A DNA stretch of 64,000 nt from Pseudonocardia broussonetiae (GTDB lineage Bacteria > Actinomycetota > Actinomycetes > Mycobacteriales > Pseudonocardiaceae), in NCBI RefSeq assembly GCF_013155125.1, contig NZ_CP053564.1, positions 4,409,501 to 4,473,500 of the forward strand, given 5' to 3'. Both the position numbers and the translations under genes were made by a program. This document shows positions 1 to 7,991 of the stretch, piece by piece (position 1 is the stretch's first letter; each line of letters begins with the position of its first letter). The notes under the pieces were generated by a model, which did not search any database, had not been told where the DNA came from, and worked only from the letters and a program-made list of their open reading frames with translations.

Positions 1-1
1 C

Positions 2-1456
2 ACCGACGTGTTCTGGGAGTCCCTGCCCACGCCGCCGGTCAAGATCGTCGAGGGCGGCGTGCTGCGCAGCGACATCGAGGACGTCTGGCTCCGGCGCAGC
101 CGGGTGCCCGCGCTGGTGGGCCTGGACCTGCGGGCCAAGATCGGCGCGAACCACATGGCGCAGGAGCGGCTCACCGAGCTGGTCGACCGCTACGGGGCCG
201 GCACCGTCAAGGCGGTCATGCGCCGCATCCTCGACAGCGCCGAGCAGCGCGTGCGCGCCAAGCTCGCCGGCATCGCCGACGGCGAGTGGTCGGCCGTCGC
301 GTACCAGGACTCCGCCCGCGAGGGCGACGACGCGCTGTACCGGATCGTCTGCACGCTGCGCAAGCAGGGCGAGGGGCTGCACTTCGACTTCACCGGCACC
401 GACCCGCAGGCCGACGGGCTGATCAACTGCACGCACGCCGGGGTGCGGGGCGGGATCACGCCCGCCGTCCTCACCGCGCTGTGCGGCGACGTCCCGTGGG
501 CGCCTGCGGGGGTGTTCCGGTGCATCGAGATCACCAGCGAGCCCGGCACCATCAACGACTGCACCTTCCCCGCGGGGGTCAGCAAGGGTTCCGTCGCGTC
601 GGCGTGGGCGACCCTCAACGTCGTCACCGAGTGCCTGGGCGCGATGCTCGACACCCACGAGGAGAGCCGTCCGAACGTCACCGGGGTGTGCCTCGGGTCG
701 TGGGACCTCGCCCTGCTCGCGGGGCTGGACCAGCGCGGCGCGCCGTTCGTCAGCATGGTCGGCGACGCCATGGCCGGGGGCTTCGGCGCCCGCTCGGACC
801 AGGACGGCGTCGACACCGGCGGCATGGCGGGGGCGCCGATGGGCCGCATCCCCGACGTCGAGATGACCGAGTTCAGCTACCCGATGCTCTACCTGTGGCG
901 CCGGGAGGAGCCCGACTCCGGCGGTCCCGGCCGCTTCCGCGGCGGCGTGGGCGGCTCGTCGTGCTTCGTCATGCACCGCAGCGCGGCGCCCGCCCTGCAC
1001 CTGGTGGTCTCCGGTGGCGGCAAGGCGATCCCGCAGTCGTCGGGGATCTCCGGCGGGTACCCCGCGAACACCCAGCTGGACATGGCGATCCGGGACGCCG
1101 ACGTCCGCGCCCAGCTCGCGGCGGGCCGGATCGCGACGACGCTCGAGGAGATCACCGGCCGGCGCGAGGTGATGCCCCCGCACCTGGAGACGGTGCTGGG
1201 GGAGCGCGACGTCTACTACATGGCCTGGCAGGGCGGCGGCGGGTACGGCGACCCCCTGCACCGCGACCCGGCGCTGGTCGAGGCGGACCTGCGCGCGGGC
1301 AAGGTCACCGCCACCGCGGCCGCCGACGTCTACGGGGTGGTCACCCGGCCCGACGACGGCGCGGTCGACGACGACGGCACCGACCGCAGGCGCCGCGACC
1401 TCCGCTCCGGCCGGCTCGCGGCGGCCACCCCCCGGCCCGAGGAGAGCGCACGATGA
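2..1456 (+). CDS. hyuB: Hydantoinase B / acetone carboxylase alpha family protein, 5'-truncated by window edge
   Basis: The frame is open to the left edge, so the start lies outside the window; 484 residues are visible. It looks like the HyuB/5-oxoprolinase/acetone carboxylase alpha family, large subunits that work with a HyuA-type ATPase on cyclic amides or ketones. Visible family traits are a DLRAKIGAN block near residue 43, FDFTGTDPQ near 126, a SKGS segment near 190 and a Gly-rich GGGGYGDP close to the C-terminus. The stop overlaps the next start (ATGA), so the pair is translationally coupled. The substrate cannot be read from the sequence; the small zinc-ribbon partner leans towards the carboxylase-like branch. 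Confidence 0.85.
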   Translation, partial: TDVFWESLPTPPVKIVEGGVLRSDIEDVWLRRSRVPALVGLDLRAKIGANHMAQERLTELVDRYGAGTVKAVMRRILDSAEQRVRAKLAGIADGEWSAVAYQDSAREGDDALYRIVCTLRKQGEGLHFDFTGTDPQADGLINCTHAGVRGGITPAVLTALCGDVPWAPAGVFRCIEITSEPGTINDCTFPAGVSKGSVASAWATLNVVTECLGAMLDTHEESRPNVTGVCLGSWDLALLAGLDQRGAPFVSMVGDAMAGGFGARSDQDGVDTGGMAGAPMGRIPDVEMTEFSYPMLYLWRREEPDSGGPGRFRGGVGGSSCFVMHRSAAPALHLVVSGGGKAIPQSSGISGGYPANTQLDMAIRDADVRAQLAAGRIATTLEEITGRREVMPPHLETVLGERDVYYMAWQGGGGYGDPLHRDPALVEADLRAGKVTATAAADVYGVVTRPDDGAVDDDGTDRRRRDLRSGRLAAATPRPEESAR

Positions 1457-1767
1457 GCATGCTCGACGACAACGTCCGCTGCGGCGACGACGGGCAGCTC
1501 ACCTGCGCCCGCTGCGCGGCCGTGCTCGCCGCCGCGGGGGAGCGGCACCTGCACCGCGCGCTGCTGCGGACCGGGGAGGTGTCGCTGGCGGGGCCCCACG
1601 TCCGGGCCGCCGACCCGCCGGTGGTGAACGAGCGGGTCGAGTTCCGGCAGCTGCTCTGCCCCTCCTGCGGCACGGCGCTGCTGACCGAGGTCGTCGCCGC
1701 CGCTGACCGGGACACCCGGACCGCGACGGTGCCCGGGAGGGGGGCCCCGGTGCGGCGCGGGTCCTGA
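1453..1767 (+). CDS. Small zinc-ribbon protein, acetone carboxylase gamma-like
   Basis: A 104-residue protein starting inside the stop of the HyuB-like gene. It carries CxxC at residues 18-21 and CPSC at 69-72, the spacing of a four-cysteine zinc ribbon. Small proteins of this kind follow HyuA/HyuB-like genes in acetone/acetophenone carboxylase-type operons, where the gamma subunit belongs to the complex. The role is inferred from position and cysteines only. A strong hairpin about 80 bases downstream probably ends the transcript. Confidence 0.65.
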   Translation: MSMLDDNVRCGDDGQLTCARCAAVLAAAGERHLHRALLRTGEVSLAGPHVRAADPPVVNERVEFRQLLCPSCGTALLTEVVAAADRDTRTATVPGRGAPVRRGS

Positions 1768-1847
1768 TCAGGCGCCTGCCCCGGAGGAGCTCGCCGTGGT
1801 GGCCCGGTTCCGGTGATCACCGCCCCCGGCCCGCGGGCCGTGGACCC

Positions 1848-1879
1848 GGCGGGGCGGTCGCGGCCGGGACCGCCCCGCC
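1848..1879 (+). terminator. Strong GC hairpin after the HyuB operon
   Basis: A perfect 12-bp stem (GGCGGGGCGGTC at 1848-1859 pairing with 1868-1879) closes an 8-base loop. It lies between the HyuB-type operon and the convergent XRE regulator. There is no T tract, which is usual for actinobacterial terminators. Confidence 0.6.
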
Positions 1880-1891
1880 CGCACGACCCGG

Positions 1892-2123
1892 CCTTGATCG
1901 CCGGGAGTGTGCCGCGAGGATCGTCGGAGGGGCTGTGGTGGTGCGGTTCCGGCGATCAAGGCCGCCGTGATCGTCGCCCGCCGCACTTCACGGCTGTGAC
2001 GCCGACCGTGAGGTGCGGCCGACGGCGATCAAGGCCGCTCGGCGGCACGCCGGAGTGATCGCCGGGAGTGTGACGTGGGGGTCGCGCGAGGGACCGTGAT
2101 GGTGCGGGCCCGGTGATCACCGG
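1892..2123. repeat. Dispersed GATC-containing inverted-repeat element, two diverged copies plus fragments
   Basis: This is the 408-base gap 1768-2175 between convergent genes; I see no gene in it. CCTTGATCGCCGG (1892-1904) is a perfect inverted match to CCGGCGATCAAGG (1949-1961). The block in between (gggagtgtg ... tggtggtgcggttccgg) recurs diverged at 2056-2121, where it ends in the palindrome CCGGTGATCACCGG (2110-2123). Partial copies of the same end occur at 1806-1822 and 2024-2034. It looks like a roughly 70-bp REP-like intergenic element present about twice. Confidence 0.6.
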
Positions 2124-2175
2124 CGGCGACCACCGGTAGCGCGGCGCCGGCCACGCACCCCCCGCGGCACCTGGG

Positions 2176-3006
2176 TCAGGCGTCGAGGTGGGGCTGCGCG
2201 CTCAGTGAGCCCAGCAGGGCCAGCGCCTCGCTGCTCGGGGAGCCGGGCTCGGCGTGGTAGACGACGAGCTCCTGGCCCGGGCTCGACCGGACGTCGAAGG
2301 TCTGCATGGTCAGGGTCAGCGGCCCGACCTCGGCGTGGCGGAAGCGCTTGCGCTCGACGGACTTGCCGCGGGCGTCGTGGGCGGTCCACAGCCGCGCGAA
2401 CTCCGGACTGTCGGCGAACATCTCCGCCAGCACGTGGCGGGTCCGCGGGTCGTCGGGGGCCTCGCCGTGGGCGAGCCGGAACCCGGCGACCGAGTTCCGC
2501 GCGACCTCGTGCCAGTCCTGGTAGAAGGTGCGGGCGGCCGGGTCGGTGAAGACGACGTGCATGAGGTTGCGCGAGTGCGACCAGGAGTGGAAGAGCGCGT
2601 CGGCGATGGCGTTCGACGCGAGCACGTCGTACGCCCGGTTGTAGACGACGGCCGGGTTGCTCGGCCAGGCGTCCATGAGCTGCAGCAGGCTCGGGTCGAC
2701 GTGCTCGCTGACGGCGGCGGTCCGCGCCCGCGGGCTCTGCCCGGCCAGGCGGAACAGGTGGCTGCGGCCGTCGTCGTCGAGCCGCAGCGCGACGGCGAGC
2801 GCGTCGACCACCTGCGCCGACGGGAACCGCTCCCGGCCCTGCTCCAGGCGCGCGTAGTAGTCGACGCTGACGCCGGCCAGCAGGGCCACCTCCTCGCGGC
2901 GCAGGCCCGCCACCCTGCGGTGGCCCGCGCTCGGCAGGTTGACGTCCTGCGGCCCCACCTGTGCGCGGCGGGCGCTCAGGTAGGCGCCGAGCTCGGACGG
3001 GGGCAC
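2176..3006 (-). CDS. XRE-family helix-turn-helix regulator with MmyB-like ligand domain
   Basis: A 276-residue regulator. Residues about 30-85 form an XRE/Cro helix-turn-helix (RREEVALLAGVSVDYYARLEQG), and the rest matches the MmyB-like ligand-binding half typical of actinobacterial regulators. It is divergent from an SDR gene with about 100 bases between them, a pairing in which the regulator often controls the oxidoreductase. The GTG start has no Shine-Dalgarno sequence, but a TAACCT -10-like hexamer ends 6 bases upstream, so the mRNA may be leaderless. The ligand is unknown. Confidence 0.85.
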   Translation of the reverse strand: MPPSELGAYLSARRAQVGPQDVNLPSAGHRRVAGLRREEVALLAGVSVDYYARLEQGRERFPSAQVVDALAVALRLDDDGRSHLFRLAGQSPRARTAAVSEHVDPSLLQLMDAWPSNPAVVYNRAYDVLASNAIADALFHSWSHSRNLMHVVFTDPAARTFYQDWHEVARNSVAGFRLAHGEAPDDPRTRHVLAEMFADSPEFARLWTAHDARGKSVERKRFRHAEVGPLTLTMQTFDVRSSPGQELVVYHAEPGSPSSEALALLGSLSAQPHLDA

Positions 3007-3107
3007 GGGTCCAGGTTAGGCGGCACGGGAGCCGTCAGGGTGGGTGCAGCGCTCCCCGGAAGACCGCGACCTGCCACGTCCCCGCCGCCGCGACGAGCAT
3101 CGCGGTC

Positions 3108-3878
3108 ATGCATCCGAACCAGAAGAGCGAGAGCGACCCGGCCGACCGGAAGGTCGTGCTCGTGACCGGCGCCAGCAGCGGGATCGGCGAGGGGATCGCC
3201 ACCCGGCTGGTCGAGGAGGGCCACCACGTGGTCGCCGGGGCGCGGCGCACCGGTCACCTGCGGGCGCTGGCCGACCGCACGGCCGCGGCCGCGGAGCGGT
3301 CGGGCGGCAGCCTGCACCCCGTCGAGGTCGACGTCACCGACCGGGCGGGCGTCGCGGCGTTCGTGGGCGAGGCCCGCCGCCGGGCGGGGAGGGTCGACGT
3401 CTTCGTCAACAACGCCGGGGTCATGCCGCTGTCGCGGCTGGACTCCCTGCTGGTCGACGAGTGGGACCGGATGATCGACGTGAACGTCCGGGGCCTGCTG
3501 CACGGGATCGCGGCGACCCTCCCGGTCTTCGCGGACCAGGGGTCCGGTCACTTCGTCACGATCGCGAGCATCGGCGCCCACCAGGTCGTGCCGACGTCCG
3601 CGGTGTACTCGGCCTCCAAGTACGCGGCGTGGGCGATCACGGAGGGCCTGCGCCAGGAGTCCGACCCGTCGATCCGGGTCACCACGATCAGCCCGGGCGT
3701 CGTCGCCTCCGAGCTCGCCGACACCATCACCGACCCCGGCGCGGCCGAGGCGATGCGCACCTACCGCGCGAACGCGATCGAGCCGGACGCGATCGCCCGG
3801 GCCGTCAGCTTCGCGATCGACCAGCCGGCGGGCGTCGACGTCAACGAGATCATCGTCCGGCCGGCCCGGCAGCGCTGA
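3108..3878 (+). CDS. SDR family NAD(P)-dependent oxidoreductase
   Basis: A 256-residue classical short-chain dehydrogenase. The cofactor motif TGASSGIG is at residues 20-27, NNAG at 101-104, and the catalytic Ser154, Tyr167 and Lys171 are all present. The ATG at 3108 was chosen because it gives a short tail before the first beta strand; longer readings enter the divergent promoter region. It is transcribed away from the XRE regulator, its likely controller. The substrate is unknown. Confidence 0.85.
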   Translation: MHPNQKSESDPADRKVVLVTGASSGIGEGIATRLVEEGHHVVAGARRTGHLRALADRTAAAAERSGGSLHPVEVDVTDRAGVAAFVGEARRRAGRVDVFVNNAGVMPLSRLDSLLVDEWDRMIDVNVRGLLHGIAATLPVFADQGSGHFVTIASIGAHQVVPTSAVYSASKYAAWAITEGLRQESDPSIRVTTISPGVVASELADTITDPGAAEAMRTYRANAIEPDAIARAVSFAIDQPAGVDVNEIIVRPARQR

Positions 3879-3914
3879 ACCCGAGGGTCGGGTCCGGCGG
3901 CGTGCACGGCGAGT

Positions 3915-4177
3915 GCGTTCCGCGGAACGCGCAGCGGGCGGTGATCCGCCGAACCGCGCACGTGCTGGTCCTCCGCGCACGGCGGGACGTGCGCGGAGCG
4001 CCGCGAGGTGCGCAACTCGTCTATGCGTTCCGCGGAACGCGAGTGGAATCGGGAGGTGCGTTCCGCGGAACGCGGGTCGGCGCTGCCGCGCGCGTTTCCG
4101 GCTCCCGCGCGCCCCCGGCGGTGCGCGGGAGCCCACCAGGTGCGCGGGAGGCAACTACGTGCGCGGGAGCCTGCTGC
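3915..4177. repeat. Composite intergenic repeat, cluster 1 (GCGTTCCGCGGAACGC palindromes, hairpin, 19-bp tandem repeat)
   Basis: This fills the 445-base gap 3879-4323 between convergent genes; no gene is supported. The 16-bp perfect palindrome GCGTTCCGCGGAACGC occurs at 3915-3930, 4025-4040 and 4058-4073. Next comes a hairpin with GCTCCCGCGC (4101-4110) pairing to GCGCGGGAGC (4123-4132), then three 19-base units starting GTGCGCGGGAG at 4121, 4140 and 4159. The same parts in a similar arrangement return at 49988-50507. A period of 19 is not a multiple of 3, so this is not a coding repeat. Confidence 0.85.
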
Positions 4178-4323
4178 GCGCCACCGGGACTCGACGTCGT
4201 CGGCGTGGTGGGCCGGCGGCGACCGAGGCGTCATCGGTGACTACCAGGGCCACCCGCCTGGACGGCCGGCTCCACGGACGGTCGGGGGTAGGGGCACCAG
4301 GTCGGGCCCAGCGGGAACGGTCT

Positions 4324-5238
4324 CTACCCGTCCGCCCGCGTGTCGAGGGGGAACCGGGCCGCGACGAACGCCGCGAAGCGGGCGACGACGGGCGGTCGCG
4401 GGCGGGTGCGCAGCCAGGCCAGCCCGATCGTGCGGTGCGCCGCCTCGTCGGTCAGCGGCAGGTAGGTGACGCCCGGCTCGGCGCGGTGCGGCCGGGGTGC
4501 CGGGACGACGGCCACGCCCAGCCCGGCGGCGACGAGGCCCTCCAGGGTGGCGATCTCGGTGCTCTCGAAGGCGATCCGCGGCGTGATGCCGGCCCGGGCG
4601 CAGAGGTCGTCGGTGAGCCGGCGCAGGCCGATGGGCTCGCGCAGGGTGACGAACGGTTCGTCGCGCGCGTCGGCCAGGTCGACGGCCCCGCGCACGGCGA
4701 GCGGGTGTTCGGCGGGCACGGCGAGGCGGAGCTGCTCGCGGCGCAGCGGCGTCCAGGCCATCGCGTCGTCGTCCGGGCGGGGAGCGGTGAGGCCGATGTC
4801 GACGCGCCCGGACCGCAGGTGGTCGAGGATCTCGTGACCCGCCGCCTGGGTGAGGTCGACGGTGACGCCGGGCGCGTGGGCGCGGAACCCGCGCAGGATC
4901 TCCGGGGTCAGCGACGCGGCGATCGAGTGCAGGAACGCGAGCCGGACCGTGCCGTGCTCCGGGTCGCGCAGGGTCGTGATGCGCTCGCGCGCCGCGGCCA
5001 GCTCGGCGAGGCTGCGGCGGGCGTGCTCCAGCAGGATCTCGCCGCTGGGGTTGAGCGTCATCCGGCGGTGCCCGCGGTCGAACAGCGGCGCGCCGACCTG
5101 GCGCTCGAGCCGGCCCAGCGCGCGGGACAGCGTGGGCTGGGCGATCGAGAGCCGCTCGGCGGCGCGGGTCATGTGCCCGGTCTCGGCGAGCGCCACGAAC
5201 CACTCCAGCTCGTCCATCGTCGGCACGGGCGCCATCAT
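4324..5238 (-). CDS. LysR-family transcriptional regulator
   Basis: A 304-residue regulator with the LysR winged HTH at about residues 8-66 (FVALAETGHMTRAAERLSIAQPTLSRAL...) and a substrate-binding domain behind it. It starts at the first of two adjacent ATGs, 43 bases downstream of the CitE-like lyase on the same strand, so it is probably the last gene of the hydratase-lyase-LysR unit. It likely senses an acid or CoA-ester intermediate of that route (inference). The 3' side faces the composite repeat cluster. Confidence 0.85.
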   Translation of the reverse strand: MMAPVPTMDELEWFVALAETGHMTRAAERLSIAQPTLSRALGRLERQVGAPLFDRGHRRMTLNPSGEILLEHARRSLAELAAARERITTLRDPEHGTVRLAFLHSIAASLTPEILRGFRAHAPGVTVDLTQAAGHEILDHLRSGRVDIGLTAPRPDDDAMAWTPLRREQLRLAVPAEHPLAVRGAVDLADARDEPFVTLREPIGLRRLTDDLCARAGITPRIAFESTEIATLEGLVAAGLGVAVVPAPRPHRAEPGVTYLPLTDEAAHRTIGLAWLRTRPRPPVVARFAAFVAARFPLDTRADG

Positions 5239-5281
5239 GCGTGGGGAGCATCGGCCCGTCCAACCCGGCGACGGTCGTGCA

Positions 5282-6100
5282 TCATCCGCCGGCGCGGCGC
5301 AGGACCTCCCGGGCGTGGGCGAGCACAGGCGCGTCGACCATGCGGCCGCGGAACCGGAACACCCCGGGCCGTCCGACGGCGGCCGCGAGCACCTCGTGGG
5401 CCCGCGCGACCTCGTCGTCGCCGGGCCGGAAGGCGGCGCGCACGACGTCGACCTGCCGGGGGTGGATGCAGGCCTTGGCCGCGTAGCCGGCCGCGGCGGC
5501 GTCCGCGCTGTCGGCGGCGAGCAGGTCGAGGTCGTCGATGTCGACCAGCACCGTGTCGACGGGCGTGACGCCGGCCGCGCGGGCGGCGTAGAGGATGCGG
5601 GTGCGGGCCTCGGCGAGCGCGGGCCGGTAGGAGCCGTCGACGGCGCGGCCGGACCGCCCGCCGAGGTCGGCGAGCAGGTCCTCGCTGCCCCACATGAGCC
5701 CGACGCAGGTCGACGCCGAGGCGATCCGCGGCGCCTCCAGCACGCCGCGGGCGGTCTCGCACAGCGCGAGGACCGGGTGCGGGGCCAGCGCCTCGACGTC
5801 CTCGGGGCGCTGCGCCATCGGCAGCATCACCGCCACGTCGGGGAACGCGGCCAGCGCGGCGACGTCGGCGGTGTGCCACGGGGTGCCGGCGGCGTTGACG
5901 CGGACGACGACGGCGGCGGGATCGAGATCGGCGTGGTCGAGTCCGGCGAGGCCGCGCACCACGGCGTCGCGGGCCGCGTCCTTGGCGTCCGGGGCGACGG
6001 CATCCTCCAGGTCCAGGACCACCGCGTCCGCCGCCGCAGCGGCCTTGGCGTAGCGGTCGGGCCGGTCCCCGGGGCAGAACAGCAGCGCCGGACCCCTCAC
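5282..6100 (-). CDS. HpcH/HpaI-CitE-like CoA-ester lyase
   Basis: A 272-residue member of the citrate lyase beta/malyl-CoA lyase family, which cleaves or condenses beta-hydroxyacyl-CoA esters such as malyl-CoA or citramalyl-CoA with Mg2+. The family pattern is visible: LFCPGDRPDRYAKA at the N-terminus, VVLDLEDAV near residue 30 with the acidic pair, a VRVN strand, and GLMWGSEDL carrying the second metal acid. The GTG start overlaps the upstream stop (GTGA). Pairing with an HTD2/FAS1-type hydratase mirrors itaconyl-/mesaconyl-CoA hydratase plus citramalyl-CoA lyase sets; the exact substrate is inferred. Confidence 0.8.
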   Translation of the reverse strand: MRGPALLFCPGDRPDRYAKAAAAADAVVLDLEDAVAPDAKDAARDAVVRGLAGLDHADLDPAAVVVRVNAAGTPWHTADVAALAAFPDVAVMLPMAQRPEDVEALAPHPVLALCETARGVLEAPRIASASTCVGLMWGSEDLLADLGGRSGRAVDGSYRPALAEARTRILYAARAAGVTPVDTVLVDIDDLDLLAADSADAAAAGYAAKACIHPRQVDVVRAAFRPGDDEVARAHEVLAAAVGRPGVFRFRGRMVDAPVLAHAREVLRRAGG

Positions 6101-6984
6101 CACCGCGTCCCCTCGAGGCGCACGGTGGCGGTCAGCGAGGGCGCGGCGCCCTGTGCGGCCACCGCGATCTCGGCGCCGTCGCCGGCCGGCGACCCGGCCG
6201 CGACGACCGTGGCCGGGCTGAACGCGGGCCGGACCAGGCGGTAGGAGAACTCCGCGACGCGGGAGCCGGGGGAGTGCACGCGGGGCAGCTCCAGGGCGAG
6301 CAGAGCGAGCAGCGGCCCGTGGATCACCAGGTCGGGGTAGCCCTCGACGCCCGTGGCGTAGGGGGTGTCGTAGTGGATGCGGTGGCCGTTGTAGGTCAGC
6401 GCGCTGAAGCGGGAGAGCAGCACCGGCCCGGTGGGCAGGGTGCGGCGCCAGTCGCCGGCGGGCTCGGGCTCGCCGCCGGCGGGGCGGGGCGTCGTGCGGC
6501 GCGGGGCGCCGTCGGGCTCGGAGCGGTAGACGACGTCCTGCTCCTCGACGGCGGCGGGCGCGCCGTCGGCCGACAGCTCGTGGCGCACGGTCACGAACGC
6601 CATCTCCCCGGTGCGGCCGGTCTTCGTGGTGACGGCGGTGACCGAGGACCGGGCGTGCAGCACCGACCCGTGCGCGATCTCCCCGGCGAGGTGCAGGCGC
6701 CCGCCGGCGAACATCCGGCGCCGTCCGGGGACCGGCGGCAGGAACGGCCCGTGCGCGGGGTGCCCGTCCTCGCCGATCTCGGCGGTGGCGGGGTGGTCGA
6801 GGAGGGTGAACCAGTGCCACATCGGCGGCAGGGGCGTGCCCTCGTCGAGCGCGGGCGGGGCGGCGTCGATCAGGGCGGCGAACGCGGCGGAGGACCAGGG
6901 GTCCACGCGGCGCGCGGTCTCGACCACGGGCGGCGACCAGTGGGCGAGGTGGTCGGCCAGGGCGCCGGTGGTCGTGTCGGGCAC
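6097..6984 (-). CDS. HTD2/FAS1-like dehydratase, itaconyl- or mesaconyl-CoA hydratase-type
   Basis: A 295-residue hot-dog-fold protein with an N-terminal FAS1-type dehydratase half (PMWHWFTLLDHP near residue 60, a typical landmark) and a C-terminal half with the HGPLLALL helix of HTD2/MaoC hydratases. The GTG start at 6984 was chosen because GAGGAGG lies 6 bases upstream; the ATG further 5' has none. It overlaps the CitE-like lyase by 4 bases. Together they would hydrate an unsaturated C4-C5 CoA ester and cleave the product; no CoA transferase is adjacent. Itaconate or mesaconate use is the best guess, not proven. Confidence 0.7.
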   Translation of the reverse strand: MPDTTTGALADHLAHWSPPVVETARRVDPWSSAAFAALIDAAPPALDEGTPLPPMWHWFTLLDHPATAEIGEDGHPAHGPFLPPVPGRRRMFAGGRLHLAGEIAHGSVLHARSSVTAVTTKTGRTGEMAFVTVRHELSADGAPAAVEEQDVVYRSEPDGAPRRTTPRPAGGEPEPAGDWRRTLPTGPVLLSRFSALTYNGHRIHYDTPYATGVEGYPDLVIHGPLLALLALELPRVHSPGSRVAEFSYRLVRPAFSPATVVAAGSPAGDGAEIAVAAQGAAPSLTATVRLEGTRW

Positions 6985-7106
6985 GGGTTCCTCCTCGGTA
7001 GGAGGTCCAGCATCGGGCGCCCGGCACCGATCCGTGAAATGACGATCGGCGAACGGAGCGATGCACGGCACGCATGGCCTTTCGTGGAGCCTTGCCGGTC
7101 GCCGGA

Positions 7107-7117
7107 TTGTCTGACAA
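7107..7117 (+). promoter_or_regulatory. FadR/GntR-type operator TTGTCTGACAA
   Basis: The palindrome TTGTCTGACAA fits the FadR-subfamily consensus TNGTNNNACNA exactly. It lies 34 bases before the start of the eight-gene operon, which itself encodes a FadR-type GntR regulator (11495-12208). A second short dyad, TGACGGTCA, follows at 7120-7128. The simplest reading is autorepression by that GntR with release by a pathway intermediate. Confidence 0.55.
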
Positions 7118-7151
7118 CCTGACGGTCAGACGATGACCGGAGGGTGCGACG

Positions 7152-7991
7152 ATGCACGAGGCAGTCCAGGTGCGCGGCGGGTACGAGGTCCTCGCCGTCC
7201 GCTACGGGACGCGGACCGCGACCAAGGCCGAGACCTACCTCAACCACCACGTCTACGGCGAGCCGGACGAGTCGTTCGCGATGGACTACTTCTTCTGGCT
7301 GGTCCGCGGGCCCGGGCGCACGGTGCTGGTCGACTGCGGCTTCGGCGCGGAGGCGGGCCGCCGCCGCGGGCGCACGACGCTCGTCGACCCCGTGGCCGCG
7401 CTGTCGGCGCTGGGGGTCGAGCCGGACGCCGTCGACCAGGTCGTGGTCACCCACGCCCACTACGACCACATCGGCAACCTGCACCGCTTCCCCCGCGCCG
7501 AGGTCGTCCTCGCCCGCCGCGAGTACGAGTTCTGGACCGGGCCCTACGCGCACCGGATCCAGTTCGCCCACTCCACCGAGGCGGACGAGCTGGCGCACCT
7601 GGCGGCGCTGCGCGCGCAGGGCCGGCTCCGGCTGGTCGAGGACGCGCTCGACCTCGCACCCGGGATCGAGCTGGTCGTCGTCGGCGGCCACACACCCGGC
7701 CAGCTGGTGGTGCAGGTGGCGGCCGGGCCGTCGACGGTGGTGCTCGCCGCCGACGCCCTGCACTTCTACGAGGAGCTGGAGCGCGACCGGCCGTTCTTCG
7801 TGGTCTCGGACCTGGTCGAGATGTACCGCGGCTTCGACCTGCTGCGCGAGATGACCGAGGACGCCGGCCGGCTCCTGGTGGCCGGTCACGACGCCGAGGT
7901 CGGCACGCGGTTCCGCGCCCGGCTGCCCGGGCTGCCCGCCGACCTGGCCGACCTGGTCGTCGACCTGTCCGGCCGCGGGGAGGCGTCGTGA
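7152..7991 (+). CDS. MBL-fold metallo-hydrolase, AHL-lactonase-like
   Basis: A 279-residue metallo-beta-lactamase-fold hydrolase. The zinc motif THAHYDH is at residues 100-106 (HxHxDH), with further ligand candidates in GGHTPG near 183 and AADAL near 203. Members of this quorum-quencher/lactonase branch open lactones or thioesters. First gene of the operon, with GGAGGG 8 bases before the ATG. It may hydrolyse a lactone produced by neighbouring oxidoreductases (inference). A second MBL gene of similar kind sits at 37131-38120. Confidence 0.8.
   Translation: MHEAVQVRGGYEVLAVRYGTRTATKAETYLNHHVYGEPDESFAMDYFFWLVRGPGRTVLVDCGFGAEAGRRRGRTTLVDPVAALSALGVEPDAVDQVVVTHAHYDHIGNLHRFPRAEVVLARREYEFWTGPYAHRIQFAHSTEADELAHLAALRAQGRLRLVEDALDLAPGIELVVVGGHTPGQLVVQVAAGPSTVVLAADALHFYEELERDRPFFVVSDLVEMYRGFDLLREMTEDAGRLLVAGHDAEVGTRFRARLPGLPADLADLVVDLSGRGEAS

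Noticed and set aside
3915..4177. Insertion-sequence remnant
   Set aside because: There is no transposase fragment, no target-site duplication and no long terminal inverted repeat; the pattern is a short intergenic repeat family.
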